Notes: generated from the letters alone by a model not told the origin. A DNA stretch of 64,000 nucleotides from Hydrogenophaga pseudoflava NBRC 102511 (GCF_001592285.1 NZ_BCWQ01000016.1:1-64000); one strand, 5' to 3'; positions 42,001-50,544 are shown, counted from the first letter of the stretch. A program made the numbers and translations.

Positions 42001-43220
42001 AGGGGCACGCGCGTGGCCAGCGCGGCCAGCGCCGCCAGGTCCAGGCGGTCGGCCTCGACGGTGGTCGTCGCGCTGGCATTCGCGCCGCGGGACAGGCCGT
42101 TGTCGTGCGCCAGCCGCAGCTTGCTGGCGGGCCAGTCCAGGCCGTCCTGGGTGCGGAAGCTCAGGTCGTCGCTGGCCACCTGAAAGCCCTGGGCGCCCCA
42201 GCTGGCCACCACCCGGCCATCGACCCGCTCCAGCGCCAGCTCCGGCAGCTGTTCGCCCAGCCGCGTGGCGACCTCGCGCAGACCCATGTCGACGGTGGCG
42301 CCGGCCACCTGGCCGCGCTCGACATCGGCCCAGGCGCGCAGGCGGCCCTGGCCGGCGCGCACCTCGACGCCCCATTCGGACAGGTCGACATAGGCCCTCA
42401 GGCGCGAGACATCGACCGCCGGGAAATCGCCGTAGACCTCACCGCTCCAGTTGTGCCAGGGCGCCTGGTTCGGCGGCTGCGGCCCCAGGTCCAGCAGGGG
42501 TTCGCGCATCTGCGCCATCAGGCTGAAGGTCTGTCCCCACTCGGGCGGCGGTGTCGCATCCAGCCGCAGCAGGTGGCTGCGCACTCGGTTGCGGGCCACG
42601 AAGCTCAGCTGGTTCAGGGCCAGCGGGGGCTGGCCCTTGAGTTCGTCGGTCCAGCGCACGGTGCCGCCCCGGATCACGAACTCGGACTGCGAGAAGAACC
42701 AGTCCGCGGCGCGGTGGTCGCCGGTCTGCGGCCCCGAAAAATCCAGGCCGGCGATTTCGATGCGCCCCTGCGGCGTGCGGCGGATGTCGAGCACCGGCGC
42801 CTCGATCAGCAGCTGCTCGAAGCCCAGGCGCCAGAGCGACGTGACCGACACCGCCGCCCGCACCTTGGGCAGCCGGAGGGCCTCACGGCCCTGGGGGTCG
42901 AGCAGACGCACGTCGCTGAGTTCGAGCGTCGGCACCAGGCGCAGCAGGAAGCCGGCGCGGGCACTGGCGTCGCCCTGCGATTCGGCGCGGATCGCACCCA
43001 CCTGGACAGGTACCCCCACCGCCGCACTGGCCCAGCGCTCCAGGTCGGGGCGCCATTCGCCGATTCGCGGCACAATCCAAAAATGCAAGGTGCCCCAGGT
43101 GAGTGCGAACAGGAGCCAGACCGTCAGCACCATCCACAGCAACAGCCGAGTGATCGCCGACCAGGTCTTCTGGGTTCTTGAGGCAGGGGCGGCTGGGGCC
43201 GGGCTTTGATTCATATCCAA
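39042..43220 (-). CDS. yhdP: YhdP-family AsmA-like envelope lipid-transport protein (TIGR02099)
   Basis: Very large inner-membrane-anchored periplasmic protein, 1392 residues. One N-terminal transmembrane helix (LLLWMVLTVWLLFALTWGTLHFW) precedes a long run of beta-strand-rich repeats ending in the AsmA-like C-terminal region (DFRDVFSEGFAFDFVRGDAKI, GVATTNNLQMKGVNAAVLMEG, DIVREQQDLKVVVVPELNAG, INPAIGLGTFLAQFLL). YhdP and relatives form bridges that carry phospholipids towards the outer membrane. Length, single anchor and the conserved C-terminus agree. Divergent from glnE with only 8 bp between the start codons. Confidence 0.92.
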   Translation of the reverse strand: MDMNQSPAPAAPASRTQKTWSAITRLLLWMVLTVWLLFALTWGTLHFWIVPRIGEWRPDLERWASAAVGVPVQVGAIRAESQGDASARAGFLLRLVPTLELSDVRLLDPQGREALRLPKVRAAVSVTSLWRLGFEQLLIEAPVLDIRRTPQGRIEIAGLDFSGPQTGDHRAADWFFSQSEFVIRGGTVRWTDELKGQPPLALNQLSFVARNRVRSHLLRLDATPPPEWGQTFSLMAQMREPLLDLGPQPPNQAPWHNWSGEVYGDFPAVDVSRLRAYVDLSEWGVEVRAGQGRLRAWADVERGQVAGATVDMGLREVATRLGEQLPELALERVDGRVVASWGAQGFQVASDDLSFRTQDGLDWPASKLRLAHDNGLSRGANASATTTVEADRLDLAALAALATRVPLPQASRDLLTSLRPAGQVQGLSARWQQPVVPAAVAGQPPPPAPPVTAYQARGRVSGLALAGQPSGRMSAYGPYPELGRPGVAGASADFDFHQGGGTARVSITDGALELPGMFEQPQIPLSSLQADARWSVSGERIEVWLDNMRLANADAAGTGRLHWTTADPARSNAKSRFPGVLDLSTTLTRADAAQVHRYMPLSVGTDARRYVREAIRGGASDRVEFRVRGDLWDLPFHQAGADGEFRITAALKGVDFAYLPPYLQDEGAPAWPALKAVNGQLVLEKASLKLSGLSAGVEGLPQVRLGEGEVLIPDLMGSPRVEVGARTQGPAAEVLRFVQTSPLDGLLSGALSRATGTGNAGVSFKLQLPLEKIEDFALQGSVQLGGNDLRITPDAPLLERSSGSISFTERGFRLADARARLYGGDVVLEGGLQPDPRGVAKVEFRGQGSATAEGLRDGGLGFVSRLFASASGSAAYTARLGFRGGAPEISVTSSLQGLAVDLPAPLSKKAEDSLPLRYDNAVVGVAPEGAGEVARTDRLAVEIGPAAQPLLSLQYERDVTGTEARVLRGSLGVGLQAGEAAPLPLQGVAANLRFARIDVDAWERVFSEASGVDVRSTSAGTTAPTAQAASLNYLPTVLAVRAGQVDVDGRSFNNVVLGGSREGTQWRANVDADELNGYVEYRQAAGGSAGSVYARLARLDLAPSAAADVEQLLQQPSSVPALDITVENLVLSGRQLGLVDIQAVNRGVGRNREWRLNKLNVRVPEARLIASGNWAATGDEGAARRTRLDFRLDVDDAGQLLTRFGRAGVVRGGSGHIEGEIGWLGSPFTLDYPSLSGEMAANFETGQFLKVEPGAAKLLGVLSLQALPRRLTLDFRDVFSEGFAFDFVRGDAKIAQGVATTNNLQMKGVNAAVLMEGSADIVREQQDLKVVVVPELNAGTASLIATAINPAIGLGTFLAQFLLREPLQSATTQQFHISGGWADPKVEKIEKK

Positions 43221-43228
43221 CGCAAATT

Positions 43229-46018
43229 ATGACGGTCAGCCCTCTCGACGGTTCCGCAGCGTCGGTTTCTCCTTTGTCGCCAAATGTGAACCCCGCCGAC
43301 ACCCCGCTGCCGCCCCGGCTGGCCGAGCACTCTCGCTTTGTGCAACGGGTGCGCCGCCGCTACGAGAACGAGCTGGCCTGCCTGCCGCCGGGCCCGCCGG
43401 TCAAGGCGGCCATGAACACCTGCCTGGCCACCCTCACCGGCCGCGGCCTGCCCATGCCCGCCGCCCTGCGCGTGCTGCGCCAGCTGGTGATGGAGCGGCT
43501 GGTGGTGCTGGACTGCGAAGAGGGTGCGTCCCTGCAGGACATCACCCGCGCAGTGACCGAGCTGGCCGAGCTGGCGCTGGACCAGGCCTGCCGGCTGGCG
43601 TTTGCCGACCTGGACGATCTGCACGGTGCGCCGCTGGACGAGAACGGCCAGCGCGCCCAGCTCTGGGTGATCGGCATGGGCAAGCTCGGCGCGCGCGAGC
43701 TGAACGTTTCCAGCGACATCGACCTCATCTATGTGTACGACGCCGACGGCGAAACCGCCGGCAACGCGGCGGGCCGCAACCGCATCAGCAACCACGAGTA
43801 CTTCGGCAAGGCGGTCAAGCACATCTACAACACGGTGGGCGAGACCACCGAACACGGCCAGGTGTTCCGGGTCGACCTGGCGCTGCGGCCCAACGGCAAC
43901 TCGGGGCCGGCCGCAGTGTCGCTGGGCGCGCTGGAGGAGTACTTCCTGGTGCAGGGCCGCGAGTGGGAGCGTTTCGCCTGGCTCAAGAGCCGCGTCGTCG
44001 CGCCGGCCGCCTGCATCGCCGACAAGAGCGCCAGCGCACTGCGCGGGGCCGTGCTGCCATTCGTGTTCCGCAAGTACCTGGACTACAACGTCTTCGATTC
44101 GCTGCGCACCCTGCACCGCCAGATCCGCGATCACGCGTCCAAGCGCGCCGCGGGCAACCCGGGTCGGGCCAACGACGTCAAGCTCTCGCGCGGCGGCATC
44201 CGCGAGATCGAGTTCACCGTACAGTTGCTGCAGGTGGTGCGCGGGGGCCAGTTCCCCGAACTGCGCACCCGCCCCACGCTGGACGCGCTGCAGCGCGTGG
44301 CCAAGGCCGGCCTGATGCCGCGCGCCACCGCCGACGCGCTGGCCGCGGCCTACGACTTCCTGCGCAAGGTCGAACACCGCATCCAGTACCTGGACGACCA
44401 GCAGACCCACCTGATCCCCACGCGCGACGACGACCTGGCCTGGATCGCCGCCACCCTGGGCTTCCCCGACATGTGCGCCTTCCTGTGCGCGCTGGACGCC
44501 CACCGCGAGACCGTGGCCCACGAGTTCGACATCCTGCTGGGCGGCGCGCCCGGCGGCGGCTGCAACGGCAAGGGCTGCAACAAGAACGGCTCGCGCGGCG
44601 CCGTGGAAGACCTGCAGGGCGTGATGGCCGGGCTGCCCGAGGCCTTCGCCGCCAAGGTCGCGCAGTGGTGCGAGCACCCGCGGGTGCTGGCGCTGCGCGA
44701 GGACGCCCGCCTGCGCCTGGTGCGCCTGGTCCAGCGCACCGGCGCCTGGCTCGACGAAGGCCGCGTCAACGAACAGGCCGCGCTGCGCCTGGCCGACTGG
44801 ATCGAGCCGCTGCTGCGCCGCGAGAGTTACCTGGCCCTGCTGCAGGAGCGGCCCTCGGTGCACGAGCGGCTGCTGCGCATCCTTGGTGCGGCCAAATGGC
44901 CGGCGCGCTACCTGCTCAAGCACCCGGGCGTGATCGACGAGCTGGCCGGGCGCCAGCTGATGGAAGAACGCTTTGACGCCGCCCAATTCGAGGCCGACCT
45001 CGAAGACCGCCGCACCGCGCTGCGCCGCACCGGCGAGGACGACGAGGAAGAGCTGCTGAACCTGCTGCGCCGCGCCCACCACGCCGAGGTGTTCCGCACC
45101 CTGGCGCGCGACATCGAGGGCGTGCTGACGGTGGAGCAGGTGGCCGACGACCTCTCGGCCCTGGCCGACGCGGTGCTGCGCGTGACCGCGCGCTGGTGCT
45201 GGGCGCGGCTGAAAAACCGCCACCGCGAGGAGCCGGCTTTCGCCATCATTGGTTACGGCAAGCTCGGCGGCAAGGAGCTGGGCTATGGCAGCGACCTGGA
45301 CATCGTGTTCGTCTACGAGGACGAGGACGAGAACGCCAGCGAGATCTACGCCGCCTTCGTGCGCAAGCTGATCAACTGGCTGCAGGTCAAGACCGGCGAG
45401 GGCGACCTGTTCGAGATCGACACCGCGCTGCGGCCCAACGGCAATTCCGGCCTGCTGGTGACCAGCTTCACGGCGTACGAGAACTACCAGCGCGGCCGCG
45501 GCAGCAACACCGCCTGGACCTGGGAACACCAGGCCATGACCCGCGCGCGCTTCGTGATGGGCATGGCCGGTCTGCAGCCGCGCTTCGACGACGTGCGCGA
45601 GGCGGTCATCACCGCCGAACGCGACCGCGCGGCGCTGGCGCAGGAAATCACCGCCATGCGCGAGAAGGTGCGCAGCGCCCACCCGGTGCGCGGCGAACAG
45701 TTCGACGTCAAGCACAGCCCGGGCGGCATGGTCGACGTGGAGTTCGTGGTGCAGTACCTGGTGCTGGCGCACTCGGGCGAACACCCGGAACTGCGCGGCA
45801 ACCTGGGCAACATCGCGCTGCTGCAGCGCGCCGAGGCCGTGGGCCTGCTGCCCAAGGGCGTGGGCCAGGAAGCCGCCGACGCCTACCGCGAGCTGCGTGC
45901 CATCCAGCACCGCGCGCGGCTGGACGAGGCGCCCCCGCAGATCGGCGCCGACGCGGCCGCCGGCATGGCGGCCGCGGTGCAGGCACTCTGGCGCCACGCG
46001 CTGGGCAAGACGGCATAG
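43229..46018 (+). CDS. glnE: Glutamine synthetase adenylyltransferase/adenylyl-removing enzyme
   Basis: Bifunctional regulator that adds AMP to, or removes it from, glutamine synthetase according to nitrogen status signalled by PII. The 929-residue protein has two nucleotidyltransferase halves. The N-terminal (deadenylylase) motif is GMGKLGARELNVSSDIDLIY with the DxD pair; the C-terminal (adenylylase) motif is GYGKLGGKELGYGSDLDIVF. Helical linker domains lie between and after them. ATG 43229 (MTVSPLDG) is used; it lies 8 bp from the divergent yhdP start, so the promoters must overlap the opposite coding sequence. Length is close to normal. Confidence 0.96.
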   Translation: MTVSPLDGSAASVSPLSPNVNPADTPLPPRLAEHSRFVQRVRRRYENELACLPPGPPVKAAMNTCLATLTGRGLPMPAALRVLRQLVMERLVVLDCEEGASLQDITRAVTELAELALDQACRLAFADLDDLHGAPLDENGQRAQLWVIGMGKLGARELNVSSDIDLIYVYDADGETAGNAAGRNRISNHEYFGKAVKHIYNTVGETTEHGQVFRVDLALRPNGNSGPAAVSLGALEEYFLVQGREWERFAWLKSRVVAPAACIADKSASALRGAVLPFVFRKYLDYNVFDSLRTLHRQIRDHASKRAAGNPGRANDVKLSRGGIREIEFTVQLLQVVRGGQFPELRTRPTLDALQRVAKAGLMPRATADALAAAYDFLRKVEHRIQYLDDQQTHLIPTRDDDLAWIAATLGFPDMCAFLCALDAHRETVAHEFDILLGGAPGGGCNGKGCNKNGSRGAVEDLQGVMAGLPEAFAAKVAQWCEHPRVLALREDARLRLVRLVQRTGAWLDEGRVNEQAALRLADWIEPLLRRESYLALLQERPSVHERLLRILGAAKWPARYLLKHPGVIDELAGRQLMEERFDAAQFEADLEDRRTALRRTGEDDEEELLNLLRRAHHAEVFRTLARDIEGVLTVEQVADDLSALADAVLRVTARWCWARLKNRHREEPAFAIIGYGKLGGKELGYGSDLDIVFVYEDEDENASEIYAAFVRKLINWLQVKTGEGDLFEIDTALRPNGNSGLLVTSFTAYENYQRGRGSNTAWTWEHQAMTRARFVMGMAGLQPRFDDVREAVITAERDRAALAQEITAMREKVRSAHPVRGEQFDVKHSPGGMVDVEFVVQYLVLAHSGEHPELRGNLGNIALLQRAEAVGLLPKGVGQEAADAYRELRAIQHRARLDEAPPQIGADAAAGMAAAVQALWRHALGKTA

Positions 46019-46026
46019 CCCCAGCG

Positions 46027-46043
46027 CTCCGCCGCTGCGCGGG
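46027..46043 (+). repeat. Short dispersed repeat, copy 2
   Basis: CTCCGCCGCTGCGCGGG, identical to the copies at 36185-36201 (minus strand) and 46111-46127. It begins 8 bp after the glnE stop and is followed by a short GC-rich inverted segment (GCCCC, then GGGGGC). Confidence 0.6.
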
Positions 46044-46110
46044 TCGCTGCCCCACGAGGGGGCGCAAACTCAGCCTGGGGCGGCCCGGCGCTGAGTTCCC
46101 TGGCCCCACG

Positions 46111-46127
46111 CTCCGCCGCTGCGCGGG
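46111..46127 (+). repeat. Short dispersed repeat, copy 3
   Basis: Second exact copy of CTCCGCCGCTGCGCGGG in the gap after glnE, 84 bp downstream of the first and in the same orientation. Confidence 0.6.
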
Positions 46128-46187
46128 CCATTCCGACCGATAACCATGCTCCCTTCATGGGTGTTGAAAAGAATGTTTCGGCTGTTT

Positions 46188-46205
46188 TGTGACTGATCAG
46201 TCACA
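46188..46205. promoter_or_regulatory. Perfect 18-bp palindrome, probable operator
   Basis: TGTGACTGATCAGTCACA reads identically on both strands and lies in the AT-richest part of the gap before the lipid operon. Perfect palindromes of this size are typical sites for dimeric repressors of the TetR type; the binding protein is not encoded next to it. It is about 295 bp before the first operon gene, implying a long leader or an unrecognised small gene. Confidence 0.6.
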
Positions 46206-46500
46206 ATAAAACCAAGCAGTTCATTTTGGTACACCAGCCACCGGAGGGCACATGGTCATCCACCCGCGGAACTTTTCCGCCACGAATCCTCTCAATGCTT
46301 TCACGATGGCGCCAAAGTTGGTGCTGTCGGATGTTCAGGTTTTTGCACTGCGAAGCCTTCCGCCGATCGCGGCGGATGAAATCCCGAGGCGCTTCTCCTC
46401 CTCCTCCCTCCCTCCCTCCTTCGCGTCGGGGCGCTTCGCAGGCTTTTCTTCTTCCCCCCTCCACCGCCCCCACGGGGCAGTGGCTTGTCTGGGCTGAGCC

Positions 46501-47919
46501 ATGTACTCGGTCCCCACCCCCTCCCCGATCGGCGGTGCGCCCGTGAATCCTCCGCAGCGCCCGCGCGTGGCCATCGTCGGCTCTGGCATCTCCGGCCTGG
46601 CCGCCGCCCACACCCTCAGCGGCCTGGCCGATCTGACCCTGTTCGAGGCCGGCGACTACTTCGGCGGCCACACCCACACGGTGGACGTGACCCTGCCCGA
46701 CCCCCTGGGCCGCCCGACCACCTTCGGCGTCGACACCGGTTTTCTCGTCCTGAACGAGCGCACCTACCCCAACCTGCTGGCGCTGTTCGACCAGCTGCAG
46801 GTGCCGGTGGCACCGTCCGACATGTCGTTCTCGGTCCAGGCACCGGGCGCCGGGCCACGCGGCTCGGCGCTGGAATGGAGCGGCAGCGACCTCTCCACCG
46901 TGTTCGCCCAGCGCGAAAACCTGGGCAACGCCCGCTTCTGGCGCATGCTGGCGGACATCGTCCGTTTCAACCGCCTGACCACCCGACTGGCCAAGCGCGG
47001 CGACGACCTCGGCGCCGACAGCCCGCTGCTGGAACCGCTGGGCGATTTTCTGGAGCGCCACCGCTTCTCGGCCGCCTTCCGCGACTGGTACTTCCTGCCC
47101 ATGATGGGCTGCATCTGGAGCTGCCCGACCGACCAGATGCTGCGCTTCCCGGTCGCGACCATGGTGCGCTTCTGCCACAACCACGGCCTGATCCAGGTGA
47201 CCAACCGGCCGCAGTGGTACACGGTGGCCGGCGGTGCGCGGCAGTACGTGGAAAAAATCGTCGCTCGTATTCCCGACCGGCGCCTGAACACCCCCGTGCA
47301 GCAGGTGCTGCGCGACGCCCAGGGCGTGCGCGTGGTGAGCGAAGGCCGGGTCGAGCGCTTCGACGCCATCGTCATGGCCTGCCACAGCGACCAGGCGCTG
47401 GCCATCCTGGGCGAGGCCGCCACGCCCGAAGAGCGTGCGGCCCTGGGCGCGGTGCGCTACCAGCCCAACCGCGCGGTGCTGCACACCGACGCCTCGGTGC
47501 TGCCGCAGCGCGAGAAGGCCTGGGCGGCCTGGAACTACGAGGCCGGCGGCGCCGGTGACGAGCCGCGGGTCTGCCTGCACTACCTGATCAACCGGCTGCA
47601 GCCGCTGCCGCTGAAGACCCCGGTGATCGTCTCGCTCAACCCGCAGCGCGCCATCGACCCGGCCACCGTGATCGGCGAATACGAGTACGCCCACCCGGTG
47701 TTCGACCTTGCCGCCATCCGCGCCCAGAAGGCCATGGTCGACCTGCAGGGCCGGCACGACACCTTCTACGCCGGCGCCTGGATGGGCTACGGCTTCCACG
47801 AAGACGGCCTCAAGGCCGGCCTGCGCGCCGCGCGCGAACTCATCATGGCCCACGACCTGCTGCCGCAGCGCAGCGCCACCGAGACCCGCGACGCCGCGCT
47901 GCCGGGAGTGTTTGCATGA
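46501..47919 (+). CDS. FAD-dependent amine-oxidase-like oxidoreductase of the lipid operon
   Basis: Flavoprotein of 472 residues. The FAD-binding Rossmann motif is VAIVGSGISGLAAAHTLS at about 22-39 with the downstream acidic FEAGDYFGGHTHTV; the C-terminal part ends YAGAWMGYGFHEDGLKAGL, the second FAD contact of amine-oxidase/phytoene-desaturase-like enzymes. First gene of an eight-gene run with DUF1365 and Cfa. In related clusters this type of enzyme desaturates a methyl-branched acyl chain made by the Cfa-like partner, an intermediate on the way to furan fatty acids; here that is inferred from context. The next gene starts inside its stop (ATGA). A GTG at 46543 is an alternative start. Confidence 0.85.
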   Translation: MYSVPTPSPIGGAPVNPPQRPRVAIVGSGISGLAAAHTLSGLADLTLFEAGDYFGGHTHTVDVTLPDPLGRPTTFGVDTGFLVLNERTYPNLLALFDQLQVPVAPSDMSFSVQAPGAGPRGSALEWSGSDLSTVFAQRENLGNARFWRMLADIVRFNRLTTRLAKRGDDLGADSPLLEPLGDFLERHRFSAAFRDWYFLPMMGCIWSCPTDQMLRFPVATMVRFCHNHGLIQVTNRPQWYTVAGGARQYVEKIVARIPDRRLNTPVQQVLRDAQGVRVVSEGRVERFDAIVMACHSDQALAILGEAATPEERAALGAVRYQPNRAVLHTDASVLPQREKAWAAWNYEAGGAGDEPRVCLHYLINRLQPLPLKTPVIVSLNPQRAIDPATVIGEYEYAHPVFDLAAIRAQKAMVDLQGRHDTFYAGAWMGYGFHEDGLKAGLRAARELIMAHDLLPQRSATETRDAALPGVFA

Positions 47920-48725
47920 ACACAGTCGTCGGGAGCGCCGTGAGCGCTGCGCAAACCCTGGTCGGCTTCGGCCAGGTGCGCCACGCCCGCTCGCGCCCGA
48001 AGGCGCACGCCTTCGCCTACCCGACCTTCTTCCTGATGCTGCCGCTGCGCAGCCTTCGGAAAAACGGCCCCGGCGCGCTCGCACGCAACCGCTGGGCAGC
48101 ACTGGCCTTCCACGACCGCGACCACGGCGACGGCCGCGACGACTGCCTGGCCTGGCTCGACGGCCTGCTGGCCGAGCACGGCATCGGCGACGCGGATGGC
48201 GAGGTCTGGCTGCACACCTACCCGCGCGTGCTGGGCTACGTGTTCAAGCCGGTGAGCTTCTGGTACTGCCACCGCGCCGACGGCACGCTGCGCGCGGTGG
48301 TCGCCGAGGTCAACAACACCTTCGGCGAGCGCCACTGCTACCTGCTGGACGCGCCGCGCCACGGCGTGCCGGCCACGGCCGACAAGGTCTTCCACGTCTC
48401 GCCCTTCGCCCCGGTGCGCGGCGAATACCGCTTCGTCTTCATGCGCACGCAGCACGGCGGCGAAGACCGCACCGTGGTGCGCATCGACTTCCACGACGAG
48501 CCCGGCGCGGAGGCCCTGATCCGCACCAGCGTCAGCGGCACGCTGCAGCCGCTGGACGCCGCGAGCGCACGGCGCGCACTCTGGGGCCACCCGCTGATGA
48601 CGCTGGGCGTGATCGCCCGCATCCACTGGCAGGCCCTGCGCCTGTGGCTCAAGCAGGCGCCCTTCTTCCGCCAGCCCGCCGCACCGGCGGACTTCGTGAC
48701 CCCGGGCCACCCGGCCTCCCGCTGA
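47916..48725 (+). CDS. DUF1365-family protein
   Basis: Protein of 269 residues with the DUF1365 features: FGQVRHARSRPKAHAFAYPTFF near the N-terminus, TYPRVLGYVFKPVSFWYCHR, and VVAEVNNTFGERHCYLL in the centre. No catalytic mechanism is established for the family, which nearly always sits between an amine-oxidase-like gene and a Cfa-like gene, as here. Its start overlaps the preceding stop by four bases. It may assist modification of fatty acyl chains; function unproven. Confidence 0.9.
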   Translation: MNTVVGSAVSAAQTLVGFGQVRHARSRPKAHAFAYPTFFLMLPLRSLRKNGPGALARNRWAALAFHDRDHGDGRDDCLAWLDGLLAEHGIGDADGEVWLHTYPRVLGYVFKPVSFWYCHRADGTLRAVVAEVNNTFGERHCYLLDAPRHGVPATADKVFHVSPFAPVRGEYRFVFMRTQHGGEDRTVVRIDFHDEPGAEALIRTSVSGTLQPLDAASARRALWGHPLMTLGVIARIHWQALRLWLKQAPFFRQPAAPADFVTPGHPASR

Positions 48726-48745
48726 CCCTTGCCTTCCGACACGAC

Positions 48746-49954
48746 ATGAACAGCACCACCGCCCCGCAGAGCGCCGGCCTTTCCCTGCCCCGCCACGCCC
48801 CGGCCGCCGCCCGCACCACGCTGCAGCTGCTGCAGCGCCTGCGCCACGGCTCGCTCACGCTGCAGCTGCCCGACGGCACGCTGCAGCGCTTCGGTGGTGG
48901 CGCGGGACCACTGGCCTCGATGCGGCTGACCAACTGGAACGTGTTCGGAGCGGCTTTGAAATCGGGCGACATCGGCTTCGCCGAGAGCTACATCGCCGGC
49001 GACTGGAGCACGCCGCAGCTGGCCGACCTGCTGCGCCTGCTGATCGCCAACCGCGAGGCGCTGGAAGACGTGGTCTACGGCTCGTGGATCGGCCGCCTGG
49101 CCTACCGCCTGCGCCACCTGCTCAACCGCAACAGCAAGGCCAACAGCCGCAAGAACATCCACGCCCATTACGACCTGGGCAACGCCTTCTACGGGCTCTG
49201 GCTGGACGAGACCATGAACTACTCGTCGGCGCTGTACGAGCAGCCGGGCCAGGACATGGTGGACGCACAACACGCCAAGGTGCGGCGCGCCCTGCGCATG
49301 GCCGGCGTACAGCCGGGCCACCGCGTGCTGGAGATCGGCTGCGGCTGGGGTGCGCTGGCCGAAAAGGCCATCACCGAGTTCGGCGCCTCGGTGACCGGCG
49401 TGACGCTCTCGACCGAACAGCTGGCCTTCGCGCAGCGGCGCAACCCGGGCGCCGACCTGCGGCTGCAGGACTACCGCGACATCGGCGACGCCCCTTTCGA
49501 TGCCATCTGCTCCATCGAGATGGTCGAGGCCGTGGGCCGCGAGTACTGGGACACCTATTTCAATACCGTCGCGCGCCTGCTCAAGCCGGGTGGCCGGGCC
49601 TGCATCCAGAGCATCACCATCCGCGACGACCTGTTCGACCGCTACGTCGCCGGCACCGACTTCATCCAGCAGTACATCTTCCCGGGTGGCTGCCTGCCCA
49701 GCCCCTCGCAGTTCCGCGCCGCGGCCGAACGCGCCGGCCTGCAGGTGGTGGACCAGTTCCACTTCGGCCCCGACTACGCGCAGACGCTGCTGGTCTGGCG
49801 CCAGCAGTTCCTGCTGAACCAGGAGCGCGTGCTGCAGCAAGGCTTCGATCAGCGCTTCCTGCGCACCTGGGAGTTCTACCTCGCCTACTGCGAGGCCGCC
49901 TTCGACGAAGGCAACACCGACGTCGTGCAGTTCACCCTGCGCCAACCCGACTGA
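48746..49954 (+). CDS. cfa: Cyclopropane-fatty-acyl-phospholipid synthase family methyltransferase
   Basis: S-adenosylmethionine-dependent enzyme of 402 residues acting on unsaturated acyl chains of membrane phospholipids. The Cfa signature NIHAHYDLGNAFYGLWLDETMNYSSA is intact up to the usual residues, followed by the SAM motif VLEIGCGWGALAEKA and SIEMVEAVGREYWDTYF. Length matches Cfa. ATG 48746 is 20 bp after the DUF1365 stop. Whether it makes a cyclopropane or a methyl branch cannot be decided from sequence; the amine-oxidase-like and DUF1365 neighbours favour the branch used in furan-lipid pathways, whereas a lone cfa normally stands by itself. Confidence 0.92.
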   Translation: MNSTTAPQSAGLSLPRHAPAAARTTLQLLQRLRHGSLTLQLPDGTLQRFGGGAGPLASMRLTNWNVFGAALKSGDIGFAESYIAGDWSTPQLADLLRLLIANREALEDVVYGSWIGRLAYRLRHLLNRNSKANSRKNIHAHYDLGNAFYGLWLDETMNYSSALYEQPGQDMVDAQHAKVRRALRMAGVQPGHRVLEIGCGWGALAEKAITEFGASVTGVTLSTEQLAFAQRRNPGADLRLQDYRDIGDAPFDAICSIEMVEAVGREYWDTYFNTVARLLKPGGRACIQSITIRDDLFDRYVAGTDFIQQYIFPGGCLPSPSQFRAAAERAGLQVVDQFHFGPDYAQTLLVWRQQFLLNQERVLQQGFDQRFLRTWEFYLAYCEAAFDEGNTDVVQFTLRQPD

Positions 49955-49970
49955 TCCGGGAGGACCGGCC

Positions 49971-50537
49971 GTGCGACACCAACTGCCCCAGCGCGCCTTC
50001 ACCGTGGTGGCCATCACCGCGGCACTGTGGCTGCCCCTGGCCGCCCCGGTGCACGCCAACACGCCGGCCGAGGCGGCCGAGGCCGCGCTTGCCGGCAAGG
50101 CGCCGCGCGGGCAGTCGCTGTTCCGCTACTGGGGCTTCGAGGTCTATGTCGCCACGCTCTACACAACGCCAGCGTTCCGGCCCGAGGGCTTCGAGCAGCA
50201 GCGCCTGGCGCTGGAGCTGCAGTACCGGCGCGCCTTCAAGGGCGCCGACATCGCCCAGCGTTCGATCGACGAGATGCAGGACATCGCCCCGCTGGCACCC
50301 GCCCAGGCCGCCGAGTGGAAGGCCGCCATGGAGCGTGTGTTTCCCGACGTCGCGCCCGGCGACCGGCTGATGGGTGTGCACCTGCCCGGCCGGGGCGCGC
50401 ACTTCTACTACAACGGCCGCCTGCGCGGCGTGGTCGACGACCCGGTGTTCGCCGAGCGTTTCTTCGGCATCTGGCTCTCGCCCCGCACCTCGCAGCCCCG
50501 GCTGCGCGAGGCCCTGATCGCCGGCGCCGCACGCTGA
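49971..50537 (+). CDS. Exported chalcone isomerase-like protein
   Basis: Secreted or periplasmic protein of 188 residues, signal peptide ending APVHA (about residue 29). It contains the chalcone isomerase-like fold signature: RGQSLFRYWGFEVYVATLYT, ALELQYRRAFKGADIAQRSIDEM, and GVHLPGRGAHFYYNGRLRG. Bacterial members are thought to bind fatty acids and are not flavonoid enzymes. It begins with GTG 16 bp after cfa. Context suggests handling of the modified acyl chain in the envelope. Confidence 0.82.
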   Translation: MRHQLPQRAFTVVAITAALWLPLAAPVHANTPAEAAEAALAGKAPRGQSLFRYWGFEVYVATLYTTPAFRPEGFEQQRLALELQYRRAFKGADIAQRSIDEMQDIAPLAPAQAAEWKAAMERVFPDVAPGDRLMGVHLPGRGAHFYYNGRLRGVVDDPVFAERFFGIWLSPRTSQPRLREALIAGAAR

Positions 50538-50544
50538 GCCGCCC

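Larger units (their letters stand above)
46019..46500. other. 482-bp gap: repeats, operator palindrome and low-complexity tract
   Basis: No convincing gene. From left to right: two 17-bp dispersed repeats (46027-46043, 46111-46127) within a GC-rich block that follows glnE; an AT-richer patch (46160-46235) holding an 18-bp palindrome; a 30-base pyrimidine tract of CTCC/CTC repeats (46392-46421); then the flavoprotein gene. Short open frames here lack ribosome-binding sites and typical codon use. Confidence 0.6.

Noticed and set aside
38727-43181. A 1484-codon open frame on the plus strand
   Set aside because: Antisense shadow of yhdP, caused by high GC at third positions; no domain or signal recognised.
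46252-46497. An 81-codon ORF before the lipid operon
   Set aside because: No ribosome-binding site, runs through a CTCC low-complexity tract and has no recognisable family.
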